64,000 bases of DNA from Rhabdornis inornatus (GCA_013397075.1 VWZS01004498.1:283891-347890); one strand, 5' to 3'. Shown: positions 12,401 to 26,900, numbered from the stretch's first letter. Translations and numbers: made by a program. Notes: generated by a model not told the origin, from the letters alone.

Positions 12401-15400
12401 TGCGGTCTTACGGAAGTGACTGGTGTGACCAATGCAAATGGGTTCTTAGAAAGCTTTAATTGCTTTTACTCCAGTTTTATGTTTATTAAAACTGGAAATG
12501 TTTAGTCCACCCCCTGGTTCTGCCTCCTTCAGGGTTTTAGGTAACTTCTAAAGCTGTTTGTCATTACTTAAAGCTTCAATAGCTATGAATCATGTTAGTT
12601 GAGCGTAGTTTATTCTTACATATAAAAGAGACTGATCAAAACTGAGTTTAACCATATTTTTGCTGGCTTTTGCTCAGCATTTAAAACCAAGTTGACTTAA
12701 CTTTAAGTTTCATGTTGGTAAAAAAATAATGGTAACTTTTAGTAATATTGCCAGTGTTTTGATTTGCCCACAAAAATCTAAGTGATGATAAAGTTATTGA
12801 ACTGAATAAGACACAGCTTCTTCTTTCACTCATTTTTTTGACTTCCGATAAAAATGTGTGTGTTTTCTATATAAAGATGCTAATCATCTGTAGCTTTTAT
12901 ATACTTGAGACATGATGCATTTTCCCTCCATGCTCTCTAACAAGAGACCATACCTGCTGATTGCTGCTCCTGGAATCTGATTGCTACTGGGAGGAGGCAT
13001 GTGAGGATATCATTTAGCTACACTCCACTGCACTAACATTTCAGTGACTAAAGTATGACTTACATCTCATGCTTTCAGCATGTGTGTTCTGTGCTTTGGC
13101 AATCACAGTGGCTCAGTTTATGCAGCTGTAGCTTGGCTCTGTCACTTCTAATATCTGAAGCTGTTTTTTCAGCTTCATAATTTGTCAAAATTCACCCTGA
13201 AATGAAGTAAACATATCTGTCTTAAGAAAAATCGTGTTGTCTTTGACATATTTTGGTTCAATTTTTTGAAGATGCTTTGGTTCTGTTTTATATTACTAAG
13301 TGTAATTGACACCTATTAAAAAAGAGTTGCCTGTTTACATACACAGATATTTTCACTGCTAAGCTACCAAAGTTTAAAGTAGTCTGCACATATCAAACTT
13401 GCTAGTGTTACACAATCAAGATGTACGATGTATGGTCATCTATTGAGTAGATGATAGTTCCTATTGAAACTCTCTTCTTATTTTGTTAGAGCAACTGAAT
13501 TAAAGTTTAATCAAATATTTGCAATGGCTCATGGTTCAACTAAAATTTCAGTTGGCTTTCAGTAACTTCTCCATATTAAATCCAGAGATAGTGAAAGCTT
13601 TCAGATTAAACTGGCGGTTGTGTCTGTGTATTAATCTCGTGCTTGTGGGGTTTTTGTTTGTAGATTTGTTTGTTTGGGATTTTTTTCAGTTAAATATTGT
13701 ACAGTGTTTTAAATTTGAGAAAAGGTTTCACATAGGAGATATTTCTGATCACAGAGTTAGGAAAATGGCATTCCTCTGCTCCTTTTAGCAAAACCATGAG
13801 CAGAAGTGAAATACTTCTTGAAAAACAGTATTTGCAAGACTGTTTTTGCACTGCGTGTTGCAATTTCAGAATGTCAGGTCACAGAAAAAGCCAAACTAGG
13901 GGTATTGTCTTAGGCCATGTGTTACTGTCTTTGAATTTTACCTCCCCAGATTCTGATCCTATGCCCACTGCCATGGAATGGAAGGGAGACTATTAATATT
14001 TATGGAGATACATACAAATTCACTTATCATTAGTTTTTGCTCATTAAAAAAAAAAAAGCTTTTGTTGCAGGAGAGGAGGATTTTTCAGAGGTTGCTTAGC
14101 TGTGTTTTACTTTGGAGCTTTTATTCATGTAGATCTCCTCCCTACAGCAGCGGTTTTGTACCTGCAGGCAGAAACATGTGATGAATGATCCCTGGCTGCA
14201 TCTCATCAGACCTTTGCAACCTTCTTGGTGCTGTGGTAATGAGCAAGACTGGGGACAGTCACTTCTCAAAGCAGGTGAAGTTAAGCTCTGAGACAAACAA
14301 TATTCTAGAGAGGAATTCCATATGCATGCAAGTCTTCATTCCCCTTTAGGTATTGTGAAGTAAAAGGAAGCATGTTTGAATAAACTTTTTTTTTTCTATT
14401 TGGACGCAGTATAGAGTTTGGGGCAAAAAGACCCCACAAAACGCCTGATAAAAAAGGGATTTGAAGAGACAATGAGTCATAGAGGACTTATTCTCAAGAA
14501 GTACTGCCTTGACACAAGATTTCTCGCAAAGAAACACATGGAGTTGTCACTGTCATGTACTAGCTGTAAGCCGTCTTGGAGAGCTAGTGCTGTCTAATGC
14601 TGTATGATGTTGGATTTTTCTTGCTGGATCCAAGGACGGAAACACAGCAGACTGTTTGCTCAGAAATGACGTTGGTAGAGAGAAGAAATGTTTGTACAGA
14701 CATCTGCTCAAAGAAGCTTCTTGAGAAATAACCATGTAGGATTGGAGTGTTTGTACAGCACCTTGCAGCAGAGGCAGTGGATGTAAATGAAATTGAAGCA
14801 GATTATGAGCCAGAGCAGGCATCACAGTGGCTGCTGGCTTTTGTATGTGCCTACTCTGCAATACAAGAACATGAGAAGAGACTTAGGATGAAGGCTGATG
14901 CTTAAAAGCAGTTATTTGTAGAAGGATCTGAAGAGCAGAAAAGAGCCTTGTGTGTGCTTTGGATACTAGTACATTGTTGTCCAAAATGTTGATAGTGGAA
15001 TTGAAGGACCAGGATGGGATTCTTGTGAATCTTCTCTCATGCAGTTTCAATTCCTACTGCTTTGAAACCTGCACCTGCAGTAGGGAGGGAGACATTGTGT
15101 GCACCAGCATCCTGTTTGATAGATCAGTGGCAGTGCAGGATCAACTAGCTTAATTTGGCCAGCTGTGGAAAACTTTTAAATAATCAGGTTTTTCACTTAG
15201 GCAAGAAGATAATTACAGGAAGGGCAACAACCTCTTTCGCTGAAAAATTGCAGAAGTACATTGCAAGATCTATCATTGTCCTTGAACATAATGTTAGTAT
15301 GTTTGAGATGCAGGAAAGCACATTATAAAATCACCTTAATCTCCTGTTTTATTGTTGGTGTTTAATTTCTTTTGGTGTATGTACATGAACAAAATTTGTG

Positions 15401-16268
15401 GGTTTGTACCTCAAAGCTGTTCACAGTATTCTGTTTGCAGCTTTGTCTCCAGCAGAGGAGTGAATTTGTTTCCCTGGGCATGTGGGTACAGATTGTGGGA
15501 CAGGTGCTGGAAGATTGTCATCACTGTAGTGAGTTAGCCTTTGTCTTTATTGAACAGTAAATTACATTGCCATACTAAGTGAAACTGATACCTGAGCTTT
15601 AATCCATGTTCCTCTGCAGCCAGGTAGTTACAGTTTAAAGGAAAAATAAACTCAGGTGAGTGTTAAAATAGGTTTCATTCTCAAATTTCTCACAAGTAGT
15701 TGTTCTGAGAGCTGAATAAACCTCTCCAAATATATGGATATGAGGAGCAAAAATTTATATGTATCATATTAATCCGTGATAATTAAATCAATGTCTCTCA
15801 AGGATATACTTCTTCAGAAAGAGAGAGAGCTGTGAATGTTCAAACATTATGTTATTAATCAAACAGTCCAAAATTTGTTTTATGTTGAGGTTGCCTCTTG
15901 ATGTCACAAATTCAATTTTGATTGTATAGTACCTAGGAGGTTTCAGTCTCAAATATTGTAAGGTCTGTAATTTTATTTAATTACTTACTCTTATTGAGAA
16001 GGGAAATTACTGTTCTTGCAGTCATGTCTAGCCTTTATCATAGTTTGATAATGCTAGGTTTGTTAGTATCACGCTAATTGAAGTGACAGTGGATTTTGGA
16101 ACCCACTTTGTCATTCATCTTTAGCATAATATCCTGTGCCTCTATATGTCAAGTTTCTTTTTTGTATCAGAACAGATGAAAACATAAAATTTCTTGTCTA
16201 AAGGCCACCACCCTTGCTAGAGTAGCAGCATCTAATGCCATTCTATTTATAGATGGAACTTGTTAAGT

Positions 16269-16341
16269 TTCCTCAGCAGGGACTTAAAGCTATGACCTCG
16301 TAGGCCAGAAACAGGAGAGCTACCTACTGAGCTACAAGGGC
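16269..16341 (-). mobile_element. tRNA-derived SINE relic or tRNA pseudogene
   Basis: Read on the minus strand, 16334-16323 is TAGCTCAGTAGG, a perfect match to the RNA polymerase III A box (TRGCNNAGYNGG). After a 32-base gap, 16290-16280 reads GCTTTAAGTCC, which matches 8 of 11 positions of the B box consensus GGTTCGANTCC. Two of the differences are C-to-T and G-to-A changes at the CpG, as expected from decay. Numbered as a tRNA, the body spans 73 positions, which is canonical. The D arm is nearly intact. The T stem and acceptor stem no longer pair, so this is not a functional tRNA gene. Either a SINE head or a lone tRNA pseudogene would fit; I cannot assign a family. Confidence 0.6.
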
Positions 16342-16989
16342 AATCTCTCCATTCTAAAGAATACATAGAAAATTTCTAATATACTGTACTGTGAGTCATA
16401 AAGTACTTGACCAGTAAACCCTCCCTCCCCTGAGAATAAAGACCAGGCAGGCTATCTTTACTGAGTCATTGCTACTATTTGACCTACAACTACTTTTATT
16501 TTAGTTCTGTGTGTGTGATTTGGCAGTGTGTAATTGTTATTTAGGCAATGCATATGAGTTTTTCCTCTGTAATACTTCAGTGAAATCGTCAATATGTGAT
16601 AGAGTTGGGATGTTCAGGTGACTGTTTCTGAAATACATGTTTGCCTGTTTGAGTTAGTGTCTTTGCTGATTTTTTTTAAAAGCAGTGATAGTTTAATAAT
16701 TTATTAATAATTTTTATTTGCTGTTCCGTGGATTTTCTTGAAAGCTTGAAGGGAAAAGTACTGCAGATGGATTTGTTTTTTAATATGAAATGTATTTCCT
16801 GTTTTCCTATGGTCAGAGGAAGGCTGCCTCAGAAAAGGTAAAAGTAGCAGTTCTTTGCAAAAAGATAAGTGGCTGAGTGTTTTCACTGCATAATTTCAGC
16901 TGCATAATTGTGTCAGAAAGGTGAGTAGTCTGTAAACTGTGAATATTAGAGCATCTCTTTCAGGAAGCTGCTTTTGAGAAAGTGTTTTG

Positions 16990-17005
16990 TTTTTTTTTTT
17001 TTTTT
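16990..17005 (+). repeat. run of 16 T
   Basis: An uninterrupted run of 16 T, preceded by gttttg. It could be the complement of a poly(A) tail from a minus-strand retro-insertion, but the adjacent sequence (acaatgcagagttttaagg) shows no family I recognise, and no target-site duplication is evident. Confidence 0.7.
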
Positions 17006-17992
17006 ACAATGCAGAGTTTTAAGGAAAACTTTAAATTACAGAGGTTCCTCGAAGCACTGCTGTTTCTCAGTTGAATCATAGATGGCTGTGCTTCCTAACA
17101 CAGCTGAGGGCATGGGCTGGCCTGCATTTGTAAACAGCAGTAGGAGTTCACTATTGCTGCTCAGGGGCTCTTTGTCACAGTCTGTCATTGCTTTGGAGTT
17201 GAATTTGCAGGTGAGTCAATACCAGATGAGCTGAGGTGGTAATTTCTGAGGCTTGTGTGACTTCAATATTAAAATGGACAAGGAGCAGTTTACATAGCTG
17301 ATTGCTGTGTACTGAACAGTGGAGCAACTACTGCAAATGAAGACCAGGAGGAACCTGGCTTTGGGTTTCTTATTCTGGCTGTAAGTTACTTATTCTAGAC
17401 AAACTAAACAAGGCTTCTGGGTTAGTTGTGCTGTTGTAAGACTTAATTTCTACCTCCTTTTTGTTCTGTGTCAAGCAAATTTGTCTGAGATCCTTGGGTT
17501 GTCAGTTTAGAGTTTCTTTGTCTGCTTATGAGAATTTATGAGACTGTTTAATAACTTGGCAGAAAAACCTCTGGTTCAGTTTTCTTTCGGAATTGCTTTT
17601 TATTGGAGTAGTCTGGTTTCCACAACAGCCAAAATGCCACTTTTAGAAAAATAGGTGTCTGTCCCTTTCCAAGTAATATGTTGTGCCAGACTTGTACGCT
17701 GGATGGGAAGGTCTTCTGCGAGCTGAAGCAGGTCTGTAGTCTGACACCTTTTTCATGGATATGCTGCCACTTTCTTCTGTGCTGTTAGCACTGATTGTGA
17801 AACCATGTAGTAAAAGGGGTTTTGGGTCCTAAAAATAGCCATATTCTTCTTGCTGGGTTATTTTAAAAACAGGTCATTTCTCTAATCAAATTTAGTATGT
17901 AATACGGGAGACAGTCATGCTGTTCTAGCTGAGGAAGCATTAAGCTGAGATTGGTAAAATGAAAAATATTTGTAAAAAGGCAGCCATGGGAA

Positions 17993-17993
17993 N
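17993..17993. other. ambiguous base (n) in the assembly
   Basis: A single n stands in the string catgggaantctttc, inside the large intron. It affects no feature. Confidence 0.99.
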
Positions 17994-20900
17994 TCTTTCA
18001 AACCTTGCATATTGTCCATTGGAGTCTGAAGAAATCTGATTTCCTTATGACTGTTATTTATGCTGAGATGTTATTGAGATGCAGGGTTTGGTTGCAGATG
18101 TGCCTTTGTGCTGTTGTAATGCTGAAGTATTGATGTGGAAATCTGCTGACTTCTTTTGGTGAGCCTTCAGCATGGATAGTTGGTATGGTTTCAATATGCT
18201 TTCCAGACTTTCTCTTCTGTCCTGATGAAGTCTAGTTTCACTTTGGCTGAAGATGAAGTTTTGCTTTTGTACTTTGGTTTACAAGGAATTATGCATTAGT
18301 CAGTTTTCAATGGCATCTCAGCAGAAATTCTTATGTGTATTTTCACATAAATTTTTAGTATATTTCAAGATTAATTTTTATCCTGGTATTTTCTGTGGAA
18401 AACAGAATTAGCAATGGGCTGGATTTAAATGCTGGATGTTTATCAGCAGTAGTTGCAAGAGCTGCTTTGGAAACTGTTGCTTTAGTTTTGATCCCAGTGG
18501 GTCTCCAGCCTGTAACAACACCCTGGAACCTCCATGCCTGGAGACAATTAGCAAAATATCAAACCAAACTTTTTTTTTGGTGAAATACCTCAGAAATGCT
18601 ACTTTCGGTTCTTGTTTTAGGTTTTACAGTAAAGTGAAGCTTCATCTGTTGTTGGTAAAATAGCAAGAAGATTCTTCAGAACTTCAGTGTTTATCTTTGG
18701 ATATGTAATTAAATTTCTGCATCTTCAAGTAATACATGATTAATTTGTTTTCTTTTAAAGTTAGTTTAAAAGACTTTCTTTACAGAATCAAACAACATCC
18801 CTTCTTCCTTCTCTCTACCTTCTTTATCTCTCCCTCCACCATACAGGTTTTTTCCTGATATGGATGATGGCAGAAGCTTCTGTATCTCAAACTCTCTTTA
18901 CTAGTTAAACTTTTAAAATATGTTTGAGCATAGGTTTGCATTTCAGTACTAGCCTAGATAGTTGTTACTGAAATAACAGTTCCTTGACACTTACTGCATG
19001 TTTTTATGCACCCAGCTTTGGTAATTTGATGTGAAAATTAATGTTTCAAAGCTAAATAGGAAGAGGAATGGGAAGTCAAGTGTGTGAAAAGAGTTGCAAA
19101 AGGGAGGAAATGTAGAAGTACAGGAATGTATGTTACCTGAGAGGGATTGCTTGCTTTCACACAAATTGTGGAAAGAAGCAGAGGGAATCCAAAAGTTAGG
19201 CAATATTAGACACTGGGTTAGGTTCTCTGAAGTGTCAAAAAACAGAAAAATTAATCCAGTGAACATCACCATAGAAATTTGTCTCTGTGTGTGTAGTGTA
19301 CAAGATAAGAAATATTGATGTCATATTTTTAAATTGTTAGGGATGGATGGTGAAACTGCTGTGCAGAGGAAAAAGTCTTAATATGTTGTATGTGAGTTTA
19401 ATCTATCCAAACCAGCAAACACTAAAATGTTTTAGTCATAAGCAGATCATTATTTCCTAGTTTAATTACAAGGCAGAATATGAAGATTGTTTTGGTATTC
19501 TTACTGCATTTTTGTCTTCTTAACTTACCTTCCAGTTTTTAAAAAAGGTAACAAAATCAGTGAATACCGCTCTAGGTTATTTTATTTTAGTTTTTGTTTT
19601 TTAATCTGAATTATCTCTGTGTTTATGGTGTCTTTTATTTTGCTTTGAAATCCTTCGCACTTAAATACTAATGTAAATGAAGTATGTTCCTCCATTCTGT
19701 GCAGCATTGCTACTTTAATTATTTTTTAATAACTCTCTGTGTGCGTAAAGAAAACAAAACTGGCCATTGGACTGTGCAGTATTTAGAAAAAAACCTTGTT
19801 TCTGTGATGCCACTCTCAGCCCAAAACTACATTAGGCAACAACTGAAATGCATCACTTTCAATGGGTTTTAAGACTTGAAAATACACTTCAAGAAATTTC
19901 CTTCCAAGTATACCACAATATTCAGCTGTTGTATGAGATGGATATAAAAAAGACAGTCAGCAAAAAAATATATTTTTTTTTTGTCTTAAACTGATTTTAA
20001 TTTATATATCACAAGGTATTGTTTAAATATTGAGTGCTTTGCGCAATTACAAAATGCGAGTTTAGGCAGAGCTCAAGTCAGTGAGATCCAGATCCTTACC
20101 TCAGTTTCTGCTTTTAGCAAAATAATGGGTAATTTTCCCTGAGCCATAGTTCATCTTTGTAGTTAGTACGTTGAGCATTTATTTGTAGAGATTGTTTAGT
20201 CATTATGATAAAACATACAAAAATTTTGATAATGAAGAGTTAAAAAGCTCTTAGTGTTTTCTTTTTATAAGCCACCTGTTGCCTTAGATGCATAAGTATA
20301 TGAATTTGAACAAAGTGCTCATCACTTGTCAGCCATCAGTGGCAGCATAAAAATTACTTGTGGTGCTTGCTTTGCAAGAACTTCTTTTGTGTTTGTGACA
20401 TCAGCTTTGTTTTATACAATTAAAGTATTACACGCTAGAATAATCTAAATTGCAACCACTAAATGGTGATGTAGTTCTTTTTTCATAGAGCTGAATTTGT
20501 TTACTGGTTGTATACAGCTATTGACTACTGTTTAACATGACATGTCCCTTTTGCCGAGAACAGTCTTTGGAAAAGGTGTTTTTTGTGGCCTGTTCTTGTC
20601 TCCCACCCCCTCCATTCCTCCTCCCTTCTCCATTATGGAGAGCTTTTCTCGTACTTTTTTTAACAAGTAGATAAAAATACATGTTAGGCTTCAAGGTTTG
20701 TTTTTTTTTTCAACTAGGAAATTAATGGCACATGATGATATTGTAACAGAGAAAAAAGCCTTGCTTTTTTGAAGTGCTCTGGACTTCAGGAGATGTTTTG
20801 TTCCATATGAACAGGTTTTGACTTGAACAGAATAGTTTTTGTTTGCATGGTTTAAAATAAAATCCACAAGCAAACCACGTTTTTCTGATCCTGACCCTAC

Positions 20901-23900
20901 TGTACTAATGACTGTACAGATACAGAACAGAACAGCTTTCTCTGTTGGAAATACCTAGTCTATGATGTTCTGTTCCTGTTATTGCTGTATTTTTCTTTTA
21001 TTTACATGTCTTCCCATTTCAAAGTGAATGGGAAGAATTTGCATGTGACTTGGCTATGATTTTTTTAAAGTAGTTCTCCTTGTATTAAAACAGTTATTCA
21101 GTGCTATAGAAATTGGTGGAAAATCTGCTGTCCCCTTCTCAAGTTACATTGTATTGAATAAAATGTGATTTTTGTGCAAAATTCAACCAAGTGAGTGAAA
21201 TTAGTATAGTGTTTTCTATGTTGGCTGAGTATGCAGTAGGCCTGTCTTGCTCCTCATAACTTCAGGAAAGGCGTAACATCTCTTCAAAATTTCCGTGTAC
21301 TTGAAGTCAGGCGAGGCATAGTTCCCAGTTGAAGAAAAGAGGCTATAACTAAGCTGCCGTATTGCTGATTTTTGTATTCAATTGCTGTTTTTGGAAGGAA
21401 TATGTCACTACTGTGTAATTCCATATTTGTATGCAGGACTTACTGGGTCTACTGAATCTGTGATAAAATCTCAGCATTAAAGGCTTCCTTCAGCAGTCAC
21501 CCCTCCTCCTTGGGCCTGAAGCCCTGAGACAGGAGCATATAAATTTAACTTTCCCATTCTTTCACATTGGTCTAGTAACTTGCCCTTCTGAGGAATAATC
21601 CAAGTTAGAGATTTAGGTAGAAAAAAGGTTGAAAGTAGCTTACAGTCAGATGATGACTACAGCACTGTTCCAACAATAATCCTGTGGGCATGGTATATGA
21701 AAAGAACATAAATGCAAGCTAAAGACCATGCAAAACAGTATTAAAAAATACAGCTCTCACTTAGTCTCGTCCCATATAATGGCTTTGATAAGAATATGCT
21801 TACTTTTAAACTGATAAGCCATTAACAATATTCACTTTATTAAGATACTTCCATTTTTTTATTCCAGCATAATTCTGAGCTGCTAACTGGCTAGTTACTA
21901 ATTCATGCTCTCATCCTTTCATATGTTTTCCTGTTGTCATTTTTCCTAAAAGGTGTATGTAAGCAAGTAGGGAGAGAGAACAAAAGTGACTTTTTAAAGT
22001 ACTTCTATATTTTTTCCAAGGATGCAGTTCCTCTATTTAGTCATATTGAGTGTGATTCAAATTCCATGAATTGCAGTCAAGTTCTGCTCATTGTGAATAA
22101 AAATGTCTTGGTCTGAACCTTAACTAATCAGTATATATTTATCGAAAACAAAAATAAACATATTCCTTATCTGTATTGATTACTTTTGCAGACTCACGTT
22201 AATGTGACTGTGCCATTTAGAGTGAATAATTTAGTGTATGACTTAATTGACAATTTACAAATTCACATTCTTCTTATGAGGAGATAGATTGTTTCCTTCT
22301 AGTTGATTTGTCCCACACTGAAATAAAATAATACTCATATGCTTGTTTAGATAGGATTTTTCCCCTTTCTGAATGGGTTCACTGTGGTTTTGAATATTAA
22401 TGGATGCAGTTGCATCCATATTGTTAAATAAATAATTGGGGGGGTGTCATTGTGTGTGTATGTTTTCCTTAAGGAGAAGTATTGCAGTGTCATTGTTGAC
22501 TTGCTTTAGGCTTTGTTGGAGCTGGGAAGTGCAGTGTGAATAGGCCTAGCAGAGCAAAGGTACTGCCAGCTCAGTTGGCTACTCAGCTTTTCAGCTGTCT
22601 TGCTCACTTAGTGTTTCAGTTACTAAGAGAAGATAAAACCATTCAGAATTATTTAATAATTTGCTTTTAATGAAGCCCCCTATTTTTACAAATAGTGTTA
22701 GATGTTATTAAATTTTCATTTTCCTCCTATATGATTAGTGTAATGTTGCCCATGCTAAGGTATTTTGACTACTTCATTTGAGCATTGCTGTTGAATAATA
22801 TGATGGACTAGACACTTCTAAAGGTAAATACATCATAATCCTGACTCTCCTAACCAGCTACCATTTGGGGCAAGAATTTTGCAGTTTTTCTAGTTATGCT
22901 GTAGATGGAAACGTGTAGCTTGCTGGTCATTGAATTAAGGGAACCAAGGGAATGCTGTATCTGAGTGGTGTGTGGGTGTGTCCAGTGTGCTTCGCACGCT
23001 GGTGCCTGGTGGATGTGTCTGGATTCCCTGAGCAGGGGATGAGCTGATGGCTACAGGCTTTTCCTTCCTGCGTGCCCCATGCTTGGCCCTCGCTGTGCAG
23101 GCTCGGTGACTTCCTTGTTTTCAGCTGTTCTTGTGTTGTGAACACATGGGGCCAGATTTGGGAGAGGGAACATGGGCTTCTCAGGAAGAGTGATGCTGGG
23201 AAGCCCTGCCTGGAAGATGCCCTCAGCTGCCTCTATGGACAGCATGGTACAGAGCACCAGTGTTTCCAGCTTACGTGTTGCAGTCATACAAGGAGTCCCT
23301 TCGTCTGGTTCCCATAAGCAGCACCCAAATTCTCTCCCTGCTGGAGAGAAATGCTTTACCTTTTGTCAGCTAAAAACATCAAGTTAAACTTTTCTCTCAT
23401 GTGTTTTTTTCCAGAATGCCTCTGCACATTGTTTGCTGATTTGAAGTTTTTTCCTCCCTTCCCACTTTTGTTTTCTTGCTGTGTAACAGCGGGGTGATGT
23501 TGGTTAACAGGATTTTGTACATCAGTGGTGCTCTTTACTAGAATGTTGTTAATTTACTGTATTTGAGTGGTGAAAATATGATAAACAATAATTTGTTCAC
23601 AGTCTCAGAGAACTAAAAGCTTTTTGGCTGGAGAGATATCTCTGGGACCACTGTTGCTATTGGAAAATTGGTTTAAGTTAAAAAGTTAAATTTGCTGAAA
23701 TTTGATAAGTTAGTACAAAGCAATTTCAAATCTCACCCATAACATCACTGTGAAGTTATTTTTTTTTTTTCTGTTTTAAACTTTGTCTTGGAGAACAAAT
23801 GACATTTTTTGTTTCAGAACATGTGTAATTATGTGGAAGTGCATTCATTCTATATTATACAAGCACTGCATAGAAATACTTCCATATAACTAGGCTGAAA

Positions 23901-26900
23901 TATTCAGCATTTTTGAGAAGAAAGAACCTTTTGGAAATCTTTGGTAAGGGAGAATACTACTTGTATTTAAATGCAGTTTAAATTTTTGATGCAGTTTGAG
24001 TTCATAAATCAGTATCGTATGCCATCAGTTTTCATGTCTTGCTGGAGTGAGTTGATGGGTAAGCTGGGCTTCGGGCTGGCAGTGTGGGGGAGCAGGGCAG
24101 ATGGAGCTGTGTCCAAGAGCAAGTCTGGGTTCCTATGGAATGCAGGCAGGGTCTAACTGCCTCTCCTGGAGGAAGGGATATTGTAATATTATCAGCAATG
24201 TTGTAGTGAAAATTGAAAACGAGTAACTGAAAGCACATTGTAAAGAAACAGATGATTTAAATGATTCAGAGAACATTTCTAATGTTAGTAATCAGCAAAC
24301 CACAGAGAAATTTGCTTGTGATCAGAGTTCTGATTTTTCAGCAAAAGGGAGAGTCTAGTCAAGGGTAATCCATCTTCTGTTCACTTGACGTGTTTTTTCT
24401 TAGCTGCCTACCAGTTTATTGAAAGAAAAATATTTTATATGTCTATGTACTATTAAATAATTTTCAGAATGGAAACTTAACAGCTTTTTAGCTTTTTGGA
24501 AGTTTCCTTCTTCTGCAGTAGCATCTCATAAAATTTTGAAAATTTTTATAGACGCAAGTTGCTTGAAAAATAAGCATTCAGTTAACGTTGGCTAGCTGAA
24601 AAACAAAACAATGCATCCTGTTTTCATAGCATTGCAACACCTATGCTTTCTTCAAATTTTAATTTTTTTTTTGTACCAGAAAAGTCTCTTGTTGATGTGT
24701 GTTTGTTTCTTCTAAACTTTTTGAAGTTTAAGCATGTTATTTTGAAAAGATCTGAAATAAGGTTTTCCTGCCATATCAAAAGGAAATAGTAATGCTTTCA
24801 TTGTGTTATGTGATATAGTTGGGTTTTTATTTTAATCCCTGATCTAATTTAGGTTAGAACATTACATTACATAAAAAGTACATGCAGTATTCTCTATCAA
24901 GGTTGTTACAAAAAGAGAAAAATTCAACAGTGAACTGTATTTTTATAACAAACTCATTTGGAATCATAAAGTTACTTTAAAATAGGATGTAATTCTTAAG
25001 GAATCTTCTTTTCTGTCAGATTCTCCTCCTCGAACTAGCAGGGGTGTGAAGTCTACTAGAACAGTTTTGGCCTCAGGCTTGCTCCTGTCAGCTCTGTCCT
25101 GTGGGCAAAGGGTGAGCAGGCTGTAAGTTGAGTGAAACTGCATGAAGGGATGGTGGTGCTTGACTTGCTGGTCTGAGGGGCATCTATAGCATTAGTGTTA
25201 GGCCATCGATATAAATCTTGGAATATTGCATATGCCTTTTGCATATCCTTTAAAATTTGGGGAGTATTGTCATCTTTCATGTATTGTGAAGAAGTTTTAA
25301 GTACTATAGCTCAGCATCTTCTAAGAGTCTACTAGTTTTAGGAACCCTAACATAATCCTGTATTTTTTTATAATGATAGCCTCTTCAGGATAGATGTGGT
25401 CCAAGACAAATGCTACATGGTAGCTTTTGGGGAAGAATTGCGAGGAACCATCCTACAATAACTGGATGAAAGATTTTTGAAGATTTAAGGGCATCTGATG
25501 GACAAGGACTTGCTTCAGAGACTTCAAAAATTGCCAGAAGCAAGATGGCCAGTATGATCCTTTTCTTTTGAAAAGTTTCTTTGAGTGTGTTGAGATGGAC
25601 AGAATCTTCATTCTGTCTAAGAATTATTTTTAGGTTTATTTTATCAGGAAAATAAGACTATGGTTAAACCAAACCTTGAACAAATGATGTTTTATTCTGG
25701 AATTAGCAGTCAGCATTGTCTATTTCAGTGTTTTCTGAAAGTGTCTCACTGCCCATGAGTTTTTACAGTATGTGTCACAACAGTAATGTTTAAAAAGGCA
25801 GGAGTTAAGTAAAGGATAATAACATTAGTATTTATTTTTCTTTCTGGAATGTTTGAATTTAAAATACTTTTTTTTATCAAAGAGGAAATGTTTTAAGATA
25901 CATTTCCTCATGCTAAAAGGCAATTTGAGGCAGCCTGCTTGATACAGGCTTTCTTTGCTGTCTGATACAAATGTTTGTACTTATATTGAGGTGTAGAGAA
26001 TTTTGAGAATTTGACTGTACCTTTATATAAGCACATCTCTTGGGTTTCAAAATTTAAAGAAACCCTTCGTAGAATTGCCAGCTTATAGTGACTAGGAAAC
26101 TAATACTGCTGAGAAAGGCAGTCTGCCATCAGCTTGGTGTTGGCCGCATTTTTGCCTACGCACTGCCCTATGCCTGTATGTGAGCACAAAATCAGCTCTG
26201 GTTGTGTGCCAGACTTTATGGAAGGCCTGGTCTTGTTTACTACTAACCAACTACTGCATTGTAGCTGTAATCCTTGTGTTTGCCCATCTAGTCATCATGA
26301 AACTGTGCTAAAAAATAATATACCTGCATATGCACTGTTACTTAGCTTAGAAAATATGGCAGGTGACAATAATTCCTGACACTGAACAATTCTGTTAAGT
26401 GATAACAATATATCAGAAAAGAAGAATATATGGAAGCTGGTAAATTAAGTTGTGATACAAATAATCGGGAAAAAATATCAGAATATATTTTCATATCGAA
26501 GTGTTGGTCTCCACAGAAACTGCTTGCTAGAGCTGAGTGTGCACTCAGTTTTACCTTGTAAGCATTTTTAGGTGTTACTTTTAATACAGACAGATATAAA
26601 ATATGATGTAAGAGGTAAAAGGTGGGTTTAAAAATAGCATATAGAGGTAAAATGTTGACACTGTTTTAAAGTGGTAATTTAATAGCAAAGCAGAAAATAA
26701 CTGTCTAACAAAGTCTGCTGCTGTACTGGCATTGCAAACCAGTGTGTTCAGAAGAACACAGAAGCTGTCTGGCCGCCATCCCCTACCTCCAGCCCATGGT
26801 GCCTGTCACTGTCACAGCCTGAGTTAGCCTTTGCTGCTTGTCCCTAGCTGCAGTTCAGGTCCTGTGGTGATGCCAGAATACTTCCTATGGCCATGAAAAT

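Noticed and set aside
13111..13142. tggctcagtttatgcagctg resembling a tRNA A box
   Set aside because: No B box at tRNA spacing on that strand, so not called.
14553..14861. 102-codon open frame on the minus strand
   Set aside because: No family recognised. It is the complement of the plus-strand protein-like shards listed separately, so at most one strand can be meaningful.
22801..22825. Possible plus-strand CR1 3' end (tgatggactagacacttcta then aaggt)
   Set aside because: Only about 20 bases resemble the CR1 terminal region, and the expected following bases (cccttccaaccc) and terminal 8-base repeats are absent.
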